A stretch of DNA of 64,000 nucleotides from Vibrio mangrovi (GCF_024346955.1 NZ_AP024883.1:2232001-2296000); one strand, 5' to 3'; positions 24,672-33,246 are shown, numbered from the stretch's first letter. The notes: generated by a model not told the origin, from the letters alone. Program-made: numbers and translations.

Positions 24672-24848
24672 CGGATTTATCTAATCTGATGATTCAAATG
24701 CCTAAAAAATTACCAGCTTGAGAAAAACCTCTGAAAAAATACCCAGGGCAAACGTTTGCTTATAGATGTTCTTTTAAATATCTGCGACAATGCGCGCAAA
24801 AATTTTTCTACTTTTTTTGTTTCGCTACTCTTTGTGTGAAGGTAAGCC

Positions 24849-25709
24849 ATGACTGCTCAAAATATTGATGGAACCCTAATTTCTAAAACCGTCCGTGCGG
24901 AAGTCTCTGCACGGGTGAAAGCCCGTATAGATGCCGGACTTCGGGCACCGGGGCTTGCTGTGGTTCTCGTCGGAGAAGATCCGGCCTCCCACGTGTATGT
25001 CGGGAGCAAACGTCGGGCCTGTGAAGAAGTCGGCTTTGTTTCAAAATCGTTCGACCTGCCTGCCAACACAACACAACAGGCCTTGCTTGAGCTGGTGGAT
25101 CAACTTAATGCTGACCCGGCAATCGATGGTATTCTGGTACAACTTCCTCTTCCTGCCGGACTTGATGCAACTCAGGTTCTGGAGCGAATTCTGCCAGATA
25201 AGGATGTCGACGGTTTCCATCCTTATAACGTCGGGCGTCTGGCTCAGCGGATCCCAACACTTCGCTCATGCACACCTAAAGGCATCATGACTCTGCTGGA
25301 ACGGTATAACATCGACCCACGTGGTAAACATGCGGTCATCGTTGGTGCGTCAAATATCGTCGGTCGCCCGATGACACTGGAACTGTTACTGGCCGGATGT
25401 ACGACAACGACATGCCACCGTTTCACCAAAGATTTAGAACAATATGTCCGTCAGGCAGAAATTCTGGTCGTAGCCGTAGGAAAGCCGCATTTCATTCCCG
25501 GAGAGTGGATCAAAGAAGGTGCCGTCGTGATCGATGTCGGTATTAACCGCATGGATAACGGCAAGCTGGTCGGCGACGTCGAATATGATGTTGCTAAAGC
25601 GAAAGCCAGCCATATCACGCCGGTTCCGGGAGGTGTTGGCCCAATGACAGTCGCAACACTGATTGAAAATACCATGCTGGCTTGCGAGCAGTTCCACACC
25701 GAATCATAA
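24849..25709 (+). CDS. folD: Bifunctional methylene-tetrahydrofolate dehydrogenase / methenyl-tetrahydrofolate cyclohydrolase
   Basis: A 286-residue protein of standard length with LVGEDPASHVYVGSKRRACEEVGF (catalytic Lys and Tyr region), DGILVQLPLP, PDKDVDGFHPYN, and the NADP-binding IVGASNIVGRPMTLELL. The family end VDVGINR…DVEYDVAKAKASHITPVPGGVGPMTVATL is also present. It interconverts methylene-, methenyl- and 10-formyl-THF for purine and methionine synthesis. AAGG precedes the ATG by 6 bp. A clear terminator follows. Confidence 0.98.
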   Translation: MTAQNIDGTLISKTVRAEVSARVKARIDAGLRAPGLAVVLVGEDPASHVYVGSKRRACEEVGFVSKSFDLPANTTQQALLELVDQLNADPAIDGILVQLPLPAGLDATQVLERILPDKDVDGFHPYNVGRLAQRIPTLRSCTPKGIMTLLERYNIDPRGKHAVIVGASNIVGRPMTLELLLAGCTTTTCHRFTKDLEQYVRQAEILVVAVGKPHFIPGEWIKEGAVVIDVGINRMDNGKLVGDVEYDVAKAKASHITPVPGGVGPMTVATLIENTMLACEQFHTES

Positions 25710-25717
25710 TCATACTG

Positions 25718-25745
25718 AAAAGGCTCCGTAAACGGAGCCTTTTTA
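25718..25745. terminator. Bidirectional terminator between folD and mltB
   Basis: The stem AAGGCTCCG (25720–25728) / CGGAGCCTT (25733–25741) has a TAAA loop. TTTTTA follows on the plus strand, and on the minus strand the mirrored T-run is TTTTC. It can end both convergent transcripts. Confidence 0.9.
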
Positions 25746-25765
25746 CATCACAGTATGTTACCCGG

Positions 25766-26740
25766 CTAATTCATAATAATCCGGTCGGCAAGATGACTGA
25801 CCGCTAATGCAAAGTAGTACGAACGGTTCCACTTCATCAAAACGTTATAGTTGTTATATACCAGATACACCCGGCCCTGTTCATCATCCGGAGCGATCAG
25901 CCAGGCCTGAATATCCTGCTTTAGTTTCGGTAGCGGGCTACGATCATAGCGTGTCACACCCAGTTCACTCCACTGATGCAACATTTTCCCCTGCTCTTTA
26001 CCCCGCCCGACCAGATTCATATCGAATCCTCGTGGCAGGTGAACCTGACGGCCCCAGATCATATGTTCATTCCAGCCGGACTGACTCAGATAATTGGCTG
26101 TTGAGGCAAAAACATCCGCGTTCGTCCCCCAGATATCTTTTCTGCCATCCCCGTTACCGTCTGCGGCAAAGGAAAGAAAGGAACTTGGCATAAACTGACA
26201 TTGTCCCATTGCTCCGGCCCATGAGCCTTTCATAGCTTGTGGTGAGATATGCCGCTGGTCGAGAATTTTCAGGGCAGCCATCGTCTCGTTACGGAAAAAG
26301 CGTTCACGCCGTCCATCGAAAGCTAACGTTGCAAGCGCATCGATCACGTTATATCTGCCAGTCAGTGAACCAAAATTGCTCTCAACACCCCACAGTGCAA
26401 CAATGTAACGGGGTTGCACACCATACTGTGCACCAATCCGGGAGAGTTCGGCATAGTGCTCCCGGTATAGTTTTTTTGCCTTGGCAACTTTCCAGTCCGG
26501 AACAGCTCGCGGAATATACTCATCCAGTGTGAGTTTCTTTTCCGGTTGGTTTTTATCTGCCACAATTGCTCTGGGCCGGTATGTGACATGCTCAAAGGCA
26601 GCATCGATCGTATTCTGACTAATACCTTCCTGCCGGGCCTGTTGTTTAAGCCCATCCACATACTGCTCAAAACTCACAGTGTTTGCATAGAGGGGACAAC
26701 TCAAAATGAATCCCAATCCGACTGACCATAATTTTTTCAT
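25766..26740 (-). CDS. Lytic murein transglycosylase, MltB-like family
   Basis: The start taken is the ATG at 26740 (MKKLWSVGLGF), with GGAGAG 4 bp upstream; a reading from 26764 adds 8 residues. The 324-residue product has a signal peptide (to about PLYA/NTVSF). It has the lysozyme-like GVESNFGSLTGRYNVIDALATL block with the catalytic Glu, and KGSWAGAMGQCQFMPSSFLSFA and YNNYNVLMKWNRS. It cleaves peptidoglycan glycan strands with anhydromuramyl formation. No lipobox is seen, so it is probably soluble in the periplasm, unlike E. coli MltB. Confidence 0.93.
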   Translation of the reverse strand: MKKLWSVGLGFILSCPLYANTVSFEQYVDGLKQQARQEGISQNTIDAAFEHVTYRPRAIVADKNQPEKKLTLDEYIPRAVPDWKVAKAKKLYREHYAELSRIGAQYGVQPRYIVALWGVESNFGSLTGRYNVIDALATLAFDGRRERFFRNETMAALKILDQRHISPQAMKGSWAGAMGQCQFMPSSFLSFAADGNGDGRKDIWGTNADVFASTANYLSQSGWNEHMIWGRQVHLPRGFDMNLVGRGKEQGKMLHQWSELGVTRYDRSPLPKLKQDIQAWLIAPDDEQGRVYLVYNNYNVLMKWNRSYYFALAVSHLADRIIMN

Positions 26741-26772
26741 TTTCTCTCCTCTCATCCTGATCAAAGCATAGG

Positions 26773-27057
26773 CTACTGTTGTTCCTGCCAGGCCGCTTTC
26801 CTTGCTTTATAGCTTTCTAATAAATTTTCTGGCGGTGGAGGTAATTGTAAGAAAAATCCGTCGTCTTTGAGGGATGTTTTCACTTTCTCAATATCGACAT
26901 TCGCCAGTGTCTTACCTTCCAGATTCATTATCATTACCAGAACCGGTCGCCCGAACATCTGGAGCAGAGCTTCCGGAACTTTTGAGAAATCATCTTTTTT
27001 CTCAATGTATAAATATGCGCCTTCTTTCTTAGCGCTTTTATATATAGAACAAAGCAT
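26773..27057 (-). CDS. ycgL: YcgL domain protein
   Basis: The start is set at the ATG at 27057 (MLCSIYKSAKKEGAYLY), with AAAGG 7 bp upstream. The 94-residue product matches the YcgL family (YIEKKDDFSKVPEALLQMFGRPVLVM…LKDDGFFLQLPPPPENLL). In E. coli the gene also neighbours minC, so the arrangement is conserved. Function is not established. It lies on the opposite strand to minC with a 202-bp gap. Confidence 0.92.
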   Translation of the reverse strand: MLCSIYKSAKKEGAYLYIEKKDDFSKVPEALLQMFGRPVLVMIMNLEGKTLANVDIEKVKTSLKDDGFFLQLPPPPENLLESYKARKAAWQEQQ

Positions 27058-27259
27058 TACAGTGCCTTTTGTGTGTTTCTTGACCATTTTATTAAGACTT
27101 ACGGTCTCAATACATAAAGTTAACCTGATTTTGGGGTTAAAACAGTCAATTAAAAGTAAGATATCTTGCTGAGTTTGAGCTGTGACTATAACATGACAGC
27201 CCTACTTTCAGGCAATGCCCTTTCTAAAGTGTTTTATGAGTTGAGGATCAAGTTTACCC

Positions 27260-27922
27260 ATGTCAACCACACCTGATCTTAAAGGTAGTAGTTTTACACT
27301 CTCTGTGTTACATCTTGCAGACAGTGAAATTTCAAAGTCCGTCGAATTTTTGAAAGAAAAAGTGGCCCAAGCGCCTGCATTCTTCACATCTGCCCCCGTT
27401 GTGCTCAATATTGCTCAGGTTGAAGGTGATCTGGACTTCCATCAACTGAAACATGGTATTCATGAAGCCGGGATGGTTCCGGTCGGAATTACCGGCGCTA
27501 AGGATAAACGTACACAGAATCTGGCATCAGAAGCCGGCTTCGCCATACTGACAGCCAGTAAGTCACCCAATCAGGCACCTGCTGCAATTACACCAACTAA
27601 AACAGTCAGAACTCCAATTCGTTCCGGTCAGCAGGTTTACGCCAAAGATTCTGATTTAATCATCCTCAATCATGTCAGCGCAGGTGCTGAAGTGATTGCC
27701 GATGGTTCAATCCATATCTACGGCAGCCTACGCGGCAGAGCGATTGCCGGGGCCAGCGGACAGCAGGAAGCTAAAATCATCTGTCACGATTTACAGGCTG
27801 AGTTGATTTCTATCGCCGGTAATTATTGGGTCAGTGATCAAATTTCGAGTGAATATTGGCAGAAAAAAGTCATGCTCAGCTATCATGACGACACGCTCCA
27901 TATTGAGCAGCTTACTATTTAA
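27260..27922 (+). CDS. minC: Septum site-determining protein MinC
   Basis: A 220-residue protein. The N-terminal domain (1–100, FTLSVLHLADSEI…GMVPVGITGAKD) contacts FtsZ. A Pro/Thr/Ala-rich linker follows, then the C-terminal beta-helix (GQQVYAKDSDLIILNHVSAGAEVIADGSIHIYG…AKIICHDLQAELISIAGNYWVS) that dimerises and binds MinD. It blocks Z-ring assembly away from midcell. Normally minD follows closely; here a 265-bp element separates them. Confidence 0.97.
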   Translation: MSTTPDLKGSSFTLSVLHLADSEISKSVEFLKEKVAQAPAFFTSAPVVLNIAQVEGDLDFHQLKHGIHEAGMVPVGITGAKDKRTQNLASEAGFAILTASKSPNQAPAAITPTKTVRTPIRSGQQVYAKDSDLIILNHVSAGAEVIADGSIHIYGSLRGRAIAGASGQQEAKIICHDLQAELISIAGNYWVSDQISSEYWQKKVMLSYHDDTLHIEQLTI

Positions 27923-27927
27923 ATTAC

Positions 27928-28192
27928 AGGGCGTGTTGACCTTTCGTGATGTTTTTTGCAGCAATTTGTCGTGCATTTAGCCAAGGCAGGTCATGGGAAG
28001 TGTAGCGATCTACATGAACTATGACCTAACGCCGGATAAATGGGCGACAAATGCTGCCCAAAGGGTTCATCTGAACGAGTCTTGCTCTTTGTTGCGGGCT
28101 ATTTGCTTAGGATACTAAGCGGCAGACCCCGCGCCGTGATCAATACTCGTTCAGATTGAACAAAATTCAACCACGAAAGGTCTACACGCCCT
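27928..28192. mobile_element. MITE-like element inserted between minC and minD
   Basis: The ends are 20-bp inverted repeats: GGGCGTGTTGACCTTTCGTG (27929–27948) and the complement of 28172–28191, matching at 19 of 20 positions, with one more A/T pair outside. There is no open frame of useful size. Inside are nested inverted repeats: GCAGCAATTTGTCG (27958–27971) with CGACAAATGCTGC (28045–28057); GGTCAT (27989–27994) with ATGACC (28021–28026) around TGTAG-CGAT-CTACA; and 28065–28080 with 28145–28161. A target-site duplication is not evident. This is the structure of a non-autonomous element moved by a transposase encoded elsewhere. It begins 5 bp after the minC stop codon and ends 37 bp before minD. 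Confidence 0.82.
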
Positions 28193-28229
28193 AGTTAAAG
28201 GAAACATAAGTCAAGTTTAAGGGAAACAA

Positions 28230-29042
28230 ATGGCACGCATTATTGTTGTTACATCAGGTAAAGGCGGTGTTGGAAAAACAACATCGAGTGCAGCAATTGC
28301 CTCCGGGTTGGCACTCAAAGGTATGAAGACCGCTGTAATCGATTTCGATATTGGTCTACGGAATCTGGATTTAATCATGGGTTGTGAGCGCCGGGTTGTC
28401 TACGATTTTGTCAATGTGATTCAGGGGGAAGCCACTCTGAATCAGGCATTAATCAAAGATAAACGCTCCGAGAATCTGTTCATCCTGCCAGCTTCTCAAA
28501 CCAGAGACAAAGATGCACTTACACATGATGGTGTCAAACGTGTTCTTGATGAACTGGATGAAATGGGCTTTGATTTTATTATCTGTGACTCTCCTGCCGG
28601 TATCGAACAAGGTGCATTGATGGCGCTGTATTTTGCCGATGAAGCAATTATTACCACCAATCCGGAAGTTTCTTCTGTCCGGGATTCCGACCGCATTCTC
28701 GGTATTCTGGATTCAAAATCGCGTCGGGCAGAACAGGGACTGGAGCCAATCAAGCAACATCTGTTACTCACCCGCTACAATCCGGCCCGGGTGAATCAGG
28801 GAGAAATGCTGAGTGTTCAGGATGTCGAAGAGATTCTGCATATTCAACTGCTGGGTGTCATTCCTGAAAGTCAGGCGGTACTCAATGCCTCCAATAAAGG
28901 GGTTCCGGTTATTTTTGACGAACAATCGGATGCCGGACAAGCCTACAATGATGCAGTGGAACGTCTGACCGGCAGCAGTCTGGAATTCCGTTTTCTGACC
29001 GAGCAGAAAAAAGGCATTTTTCAACGATTATTCGGAGGTTAA
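28230..29042 (+). CDS. minD: Septum site-determining ATPase MinD
   Basis: A 270-residue P-loop ATPase with the deviant Walker A SGKGGVGKTTSSA, DFDIGLRNLDLIMG, and the Walker B region FIICDSPAGIEQGA. A C-terminal amphipathic membrane-targeting helix (LTEQKKGIFQRLFGG) is present. It binds the inner membrane in its ATP form, recruits MinC and is released by MinE. minE starts 6 bp after its stop codon. The usual short minC-minD spacing is replaced by an inserted element, so its transcript must cross the element or start inside or after it. Confidence 0.98.
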   Translation: MARIIVVTSGKGGVGKTTSSAAIASGLALKGMKTAVIDFDIGLRNLDLIMGCERRVVYDFVNVIQGEATLNQALIKDKRSENLFILPASQTRDKDALTHDGVKRVLDELDEMGFDFIICDSPAGIEQGALMALYFADEAIITTNPEVSSVRDSDRILGILDSKSRRAEQGLEPIKQHLLLTRYNPARVNQGEMLSVQDVEEILHIQLLGVIPESQAVLNASNKGVPVIFDEQSDAGQAYNDAVERLTGSSLEFRFLTEQKKGIFQRLFGG

Positions 29043-29048
29043 GCACTC

Positions 29049-29312
29049 ATGTCATTACTGGAGTTTTTCCGCCCCAAGAAACAAACCTCCGCCAGTCTGG
29101 CTAAAGAACGCCTGCAGATTATCGTTGCCGAACGTCGCAGCCAAAGCGATCCGTCACCTGATTATCTGCCACAATTAAAAGAAGATATTCTGAAGGTTAT
29201 CGCCAAATATGTTGCCATTGACCCGGACATGGTCGAGCTCTCTTTTGAGCATAAAGATGATGATCTGGCAGTATTGGAACTGAATGTGAAGTTACCGGAA
29301 GAAGAGAAATAG
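29049..29312 (+). CDS. minE: Cell division topological specificity factor MinE
   Basis: An 87-residue protein. The N-terminus MSLLEFFRPKKQTSASLAKERLQIIVAE is the membrane- and MinD-contacting segment. The C-terminal region (YLPQLKEDILKVIAKYVAIDPDMVELSFE…AVLELNVKLPE) is the dimerisation domain. It stimulates the MinD ATPase and gives the pole-to-pole oscillation. It is the last gene of the min operon. Confidence 0.97.
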   Translation: MSLLEFFRPKKQTSASLAKERLQIIVAERRSQSDPSPDYLPQLKEDILKVIAKYVAIDPDMVELSFEHKDDDLAVLELNVKLPEEEK

Positions 29313-29324
29313 CCTTAACTTCCT

Positions 29325-29363
29325 CAGTCATAAGGCCGGGATATTAGCCCAGCCTTATGACTG
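29325..29363. terminator. Long hairpin between convergent minE and rnd
   Basis: CAGTCATAAGGC (29325–29336) and GCCTTATGACTG (29352–29363) pair perfectly over 12 bp with a 15-nt loop. No T-run follows on either strand. Its position, 12 bp after minE and just before the rnd stop codon, suggests a shared terminator or mRNA-end stabiliser. Confidence 0.6.
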
Positions 29364-29371
29364 TCATTCGC

Positions 29372-30496
29372 TTAAAGTACCGGGATCATTTCATATAAAG
29401 CGTCGCCCAAGATCTCCTTCCGCCATCCCTGCATCAGATCCGGTAAATTCTGCGGGTCACACTGAAACTTCCACACCCAGCTGATTAATTGGTTCAACTG
29501 TTTGCGGGAAGCCAGAAACTCCGGAGATAAATTCAGTTTCTCAGACTGAGCATTAACCTGCCCTTTCAACTGCTTGAACAATTGCTTGTATCCGGGGTAA
29601 TCAGAGATCGGAACAATCCGGGGCGGATAATCAGATTCAGCAACCGCCATACCTTCCTTCACCAGTTGGCCTATCTTTGCTCCATGTCGTTTTACCGCTC
29701 TTGGATCAATCCCTTCAGCTTCCATACGTTTAAAATTAACCAGTCCCAAACGGGCAATCGTCAGCAAGTCCTGTTCTTTAATCACGAAATTCAGGGCCAG
29801 ATTGCGCTTCAATGCTTCTTCATAGCGCCAGTTTGCCAGTGGTTTGAGTATTGCCAGTTGTCTGGGAGTCAGTTGCCATGCACCTTTGATATCCAGATAT
29901 GCATCCACCGGCTGATAGCTCCGGGTTCGCTTCTCAACCTGCAACCGGGATTCTTCCAGTGCCGCTTCCCACCAGTCTTTCTCCTGAGCTTTCTCACAAA
30001 GTTGCTGATAAACCGGCATCAGATAAAAAACGTCTGCCGCAGCATAATCCAGCTGCTTCTGACTCAGTGGTCTTGCTGTCCAGTCGGTCCGGGACTCGCT
30101 CTTATCCAGCTCAATATCCATAAAATCGGCCACCAGAGCCGCAAATCCGGTCGACAAACCGTATCCCATGAAAGCAGCCAGAATTTGAGTATCCACAAAC
30201 GGTGCCGGCGCACAACCAAACTCATGGTGGAACACTTCCAGATCTTCTCCGGCGGCATGGAGTACTTTCAATACCTGAGGAGCTTGCAACAAATTGACGA
30301 AAGATGTCATATCTTTAATCGTCATCGGATCAATCAAAGAAACCGACTCTCCGTCATACAGCTGAATTAATCCTAATTGGGCGTGAAATGTCCGGATACG
30401 GACAAACTCAGTGTCCAGCATCACCACCGGGCACTCTAATGCTTTCCAGCAAACTTCTTCAAGCTCGTCTGAGCTGGTAATGATTTGATAATTCAA
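29372..30496 (-). CDS. rnd: Ribonuclease D, with a UUG start codon
   Basis: The start is read as TTG at 30496, giving MNYQIITSSDELEEVC, which matches the N-terminus of E. coli RNase D, a gene also known to start with UUG. An upstream ATG frame begins inside the fadD terminator and is rejected. The 374-residue product has the DEDDy exonuclease motifs: LDTEFVR, VLHAAGEDLEVF, DTQILAAF and DYAAADVFYL. An HRDC domain lies at about 215–295. It trims tRNA 3' ends. The AAGTGAG ribosome-binding site is 7 bp from the TTG, and a U-rich stretch from the fadD terminator lies just upstream. Confidence 0.95.
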   Translation of the reverse strand: MNYQIITSSDELEEVCWKALECPVVMLDTEFVRIRTFHAQLGLIQLYDGESVSLIDPMTIKDMTSFVNLLQAPQVLKVLHAAGEDLEVFHHEFGCAPAPFVDTQILAAFMGYGLSTGFAALVADFMDIELDKSESRTDWTARPLSQKQLDYAAADVFYLMPVYQQLCEKAQEKDWWEAALEESRLQVEKRTRSYQPVDAYLDIKGAWQLTPRQLAILKPLANWRYEEALKRNLALNFVIKEQDLLTIARLGLVNFKRMEAEGIDPRAVKRHGAKIGQLVKEGMAVAESDYPPRIVPISDYPGYKQLFKQLKGQVNAQSEKLNLSPEFLASRKQLNQLISWVWKFQCDPQNLPDLMQGWRKEILGDALYEMIPVL

Positions 30497-30530
30497 AAAT
30501 AACTCACTTCTATCATTTATGTTCAGGCAA

Positions 30531-30560
30531 ATAAAAAATGCCGACACATGGCCGGCATTT
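30531..30560 (-). terminator. Rho-independent terminator of fadD
   Basis: The stem AAATGCCG (30536–30543) / CGGCATTT (30553–30560) has a 9-nt loop and is followed on the minus strand by a T-run (TTTTTTATTT). It lies between fadD and rnd. Its T-run forms the U-rich leader of any rnd message that reads through. Confidence 0.85.
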
Positions 30561-30578
30561 GGATATACAGCGGAGATT

Positions 30579-32270
30579 CTATGCCCGCTCCATACTCAAC
30601 ATTGCCTGACTCTCATCTTTCAGTGCACGTCGCAGAATCTTACCGACGTTGGTTTTCGGCAGCTCTTCCCGGAATTCTATCAGTTTTGGAATCTTATATC
30701 CGGTCAGATATTGACGACAGTGGGAAATGATTTCTTCCTGTGTCAATGAAATGTCTCTTCTGACCACGAACAGTTTCACGACTTCCCCACTAACATCATG
30801 CGGCTGACCCACTGCTGCCGCCTCCAGAACTTTATCATGCATGGAGACTACATCTTCAATTTCATTCGGATAAACATTAAAACCGGAGACCAGAATCATG
30901 TCTTTTTTCCGGTCTACAATATATAGCATACCTTGCTCATCCATCCGAACAATATCACCGGTGGATAACCAACCGTCCTCAGTGAGTACTTCTCTGGTTG
31001 CATCCTCGCGCTGCCAGTAGCCTTTCATCACCTGAGGACCGCGCACCTGTAATTCTCCGACCTGATCGAACGGGAGAACCTGACCATCTTCATCTACGAT
31101 CCGAACTTCTGTTGAGGGAACCGGCAGACCGATCGCACCACTATAATCACTAAGATCATAAGGATTTCCCGCAACCAATGGTGAGCACTCAGTCAAACCA
31201 TAGCCTTCTAGCAGATGCAAACCCGTAACTTTTTTCCACTCATCGGCAACAGCTCGTTGTACGGCGGTTCCGCCTCCGACGGACAGATGTAAACGGGAAA
31301 AATCCATCTGCCGGAACGATTCATTATGAACCAAAGCATTGAACAGCGTATTCACACCGGTAATTGCAGTAACCGGATAACGTTGCAGCTCTTTAACGAA
31401 TCCCGGAATATCTCTTGGATTGGTAATCAGCAGATTTTGCCCGCCCATTTCAATAAACAGCAGGCAATTCACGCTCAGCGCGAAAACATGATACAAAGGC
31501 AGAGCAGTAACAACCAGCTCCCGACCATCCGTCAGCACTGAGCCGTAAGCTGCCTTGGCCTGTAACACATTTGCAACCATGTTCCGGTGACTGAGTATTG
31601 CACCTTTAGCCACACCGGTTGTCCCGCCGGTATATTGTAAAAAAGCAATATCATCCCCTTCGATAGCCGGTTTCACATATTGCATGTGACGACCACGTTT
31701 CAAAGCCTGTCGCATTGAAATTGCGTCCGGCAGGTGATAATGCGGTACCAGCTTTTTCACATACTTAACCACAAAATCAACCACTGTCCCTTTGGCCCGA
31801 GGCAACATCTGCCCCAGACTGGTCAGGATAACGTGTTTAACCGGCGTCCGCTGAACGACTTTCTGCAATGTTCCGGCAAAGTTCGATACGATGACAATTG
31901 TCGTTGCCCCCGCATCATTGAGCTGATGTTCCAACTCCCGGGGCGTGTAAAGCGGGTTTACATTGACGGCAATCAGCCCAGCCCGTAAAACTCCGAACAA
32001 CGCAACCGGATATTGCAGTAAATTAGGCATCATCAGGGCAACCCGATCACCTTTTTTGAGTTGTAGCTCGTTTTGCAAATACGCAGCAAAGGCCCGGCTC
32101 CGTTCTTCCAGTTTCCGGAAGGTCATTACGGCGCCCATATTTACAAAAGCAGGCTGGTCGGCATACCGACTGACCGACTGTTCAAACATTTCGATCAGCG
32201 ATGTATATACATCAGGACTAATAGTTTCAGGCACGTCACTTGGATAACGTGCGAGCCATGGATGCTCCAC
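30579..32270 (-). CDS. fadD: Long-chain fatty acid–CoA ligase, with a GTG start
   Basis: The start is GTG at 32270, with AGGAG 7 bp upstream. The 563-residue product has the adenylate-forming signatures YTGGTTGVAKGA (P-loop-like), GYGLTECSPLV, GWLSTGDIVRMDEQG, VDRKKDMILVSGFNVYPNEIEDV and the late catalytic Lys in PKTNVGKILRR. It activates imported long-chain fatty acids for beta-oxidation and phospholipid synthesis. The length matches E. coli FadD (561). The 5' leader holds a GGCAGG…CCTGCC hairpin. Confidence 0.97.
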   Translation of the reverse strand: MEHPWLARYPSDVPETISPDVYTSLIEMFEQSVSRYADQPAFVNMGAVMTFRKLEERSRAFAAYLQNELQLKKGDRVALMMPNLLQYPVALFGVLRAGLIAVNVNPLYTPRELEHQLNDAGATTIVIVSNFAGTLQKVVQRTPVKHVILTSLGQMLPRAKGTVVDFVVKYVKKLVPHYHLPDAISMRQALKRGRHMQYVKPAIEGDDIAFLQYTGGTTGVAKGAILSHRNMVANVLQAKAAYGSVLTDGRELVVTALPLYHVFALSVNCLLFIEMGGQNLLITNPRDIPGFVKELQRYPVTAITGVNTLFNALVHNESFRQMDFSRLHLSVGGGTAVQRAVADEWKKVTGLHLLEGYGLTECSPLVAGNPYDLSDYSGAIGLPVPSTEVRIVDEDGQVLPFDQVGELQVRGPQVMKGYWQREDATREVLTEDGWLSTGDIVRMDEQGMLYIVDRKKDMILVSGFNVYPNEIEDVVSMHDKVLEAAAVGQPHDVSGEVVKLFVVRRDISLTQEEIISHCRQYLTGYKIPKLIEFREELPKTNVGKILRRALKDESQAMLSMERA

Positions 32271-32290
32271 AGGGATACTCCTCGTGCTGG

Positions 32291-32316
32291 CAGGTCAGTG
32301 ACCCTGCCTTATTATA
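32291..32316 (-). promoter_or_regulatory. Candidate -10 and leader dyad of fadD
   Basis: On the minus strand TATAAT (32311–32316) is a perfect -10, though no good -35 is seen 17 bp upstream. Immediately downstream is the dyad GGCAGGGTCA-CTGACCTGCC. It contains GGTCA/TGACC halves reminiscent of FadR operators (TGGTCCGACCA), but the spacing differs. It could instead be a leader hairpin. Binding by FadR is only a suggestion. Confidence 0.35.
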
Positions 32317-32367
32317 TATGTTAATGCTTTGTTAATTTTTTAGAACTTTTAAAGTATAGACTCTAAT

Positions 32368-33246
32368 TTAAGAAAATGTAGTTTCATCAATTTTCATTAT
32401 AAATTGTGATAATAGCTCACCTACCTGCTCAGGATGCTCCAAGTGGCAGTGATGCCCGCCAGCCACTTGCTGAATGTCGGTCTGCCCCGGTAACACCGCC
32501 CGGGAATATGTTTTCAAGGATGAGTAGCCATGACTGCCTAAAACCACCTGAAACGGGCATTGAATCGCTGCCAATACCGCTTCGGCATGGGCTTCGGACA
32601 TCCGGTACAATGACTGAGATGATAATTTCGGATCCGCCCGCCACATCCACTGTCCATCCTGCAACCCGATTCCTCGCTCCACAATCGGAGCAACGAGTGC
32701 TTCCGGAAGCTCCGAATGCACTGCCCGGACTTGTAGCGCAGTGTCATAACTGTCATATCCCCGACGAGGCTTTCGTCGGATACGGACACGACTATTCACG
32801 CCATTGCGTAACCGCAACACACTATTCTCTGCGGATTCAGCCAGCGGTCCGATGCTTTCAATCAGAAAGAGTCCATCGACAAATTCAGGAAAGGCGGCAC
32901 TATAACAACTTGCAATCAATCCACCAAGTGAATGACCGACTAAAATCTTTTTTTTCGCTGACAAGGTCACTAAAAATTGGTGAACATCATCGATATAGTC
33001 ATGAAATGAATAGAAATTGTCAGAATTCTTATGTCCGGATAAACCATGACCCGGCAAGTCAACTGCACATAAATGAATATTCGGGGATATCTGATGAGCC
33101 ATCGAAGTCATCACTGAAGTAAAACTGGCGGCATTATCCAGCCAGCCATGCAGAAGAACGACCGAGCATGCGGCAGAACGCCGATTGCCGGTTTCAATGA
33201 CTGCAACGTCCCGGCCTGAAACGTGGTAACAATGTTGTTCCAACAT
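32368..33246 (-). CDS. Alpha/beta fold hydrolase
   Basis: A 292-residue cytoplasmic hydrolase with VLLHGWLDNAASF (oxyanion), DLPGHGLSGH, the nucleophile elbow LVGHSLGGLIA, and a C-terminal GGHHCHLEHPEQV with the catalytic His. This is the MhpC/epoxide-hydrolase-like architecture. It follows the slp gene by 6 bp and precedes fadD on the same strand. An esterase acting on acyl or ester substrates would suit the fatty-acid neighbour, but the substrate is not known. Confidence 0.85.
   Translation of the reverse strand: MLEQHCYHVSGRDVAVIETGNRRSAACSVVLLHGWLDNAASFTSVMTSMAHQISPNIHLCAVDLPGHGLSGHKNSDNFYSFHDYIDDVHQFLVTLSAKKKILVGHSLGGLIASCYSAAFPEFVDGLFLIESIGPLAESAENSVLRLRNGVNSRVRIRRKPRRGYDSYDTALQVRAVHSELPEALVAPIVERGIGLQDGQWMWRADPKLSSQSLYRMSEAHAEAVLAAIQCPFQVVLGSHGYSSLKTYSRAVLPGQTDIQQVAGGHHCHLEHPEQVGELLSQFIMKIDETTFS

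Noticed and set aside
24554..24848. Integration site or genomic island at the tRNA-Arg gene
   Set aside because: No integrase, no repeated tRNA 3' end, and conserved folD follows directly.
29582..30370. Long open frame (262 codons) on the plus strand across rnd
   Set aside because: It is antisense to a well-supported RNase D gene, has no family-like motifs and no ribosome-binding site; its composition reflects the opposite strand.
32406..33122. Open frame (238 codons) on the plus strand across the alpha/beta hydrolase
   Set aside because: Antisense shadow of a clear hydrolase gene with a complete catalytic motif set.
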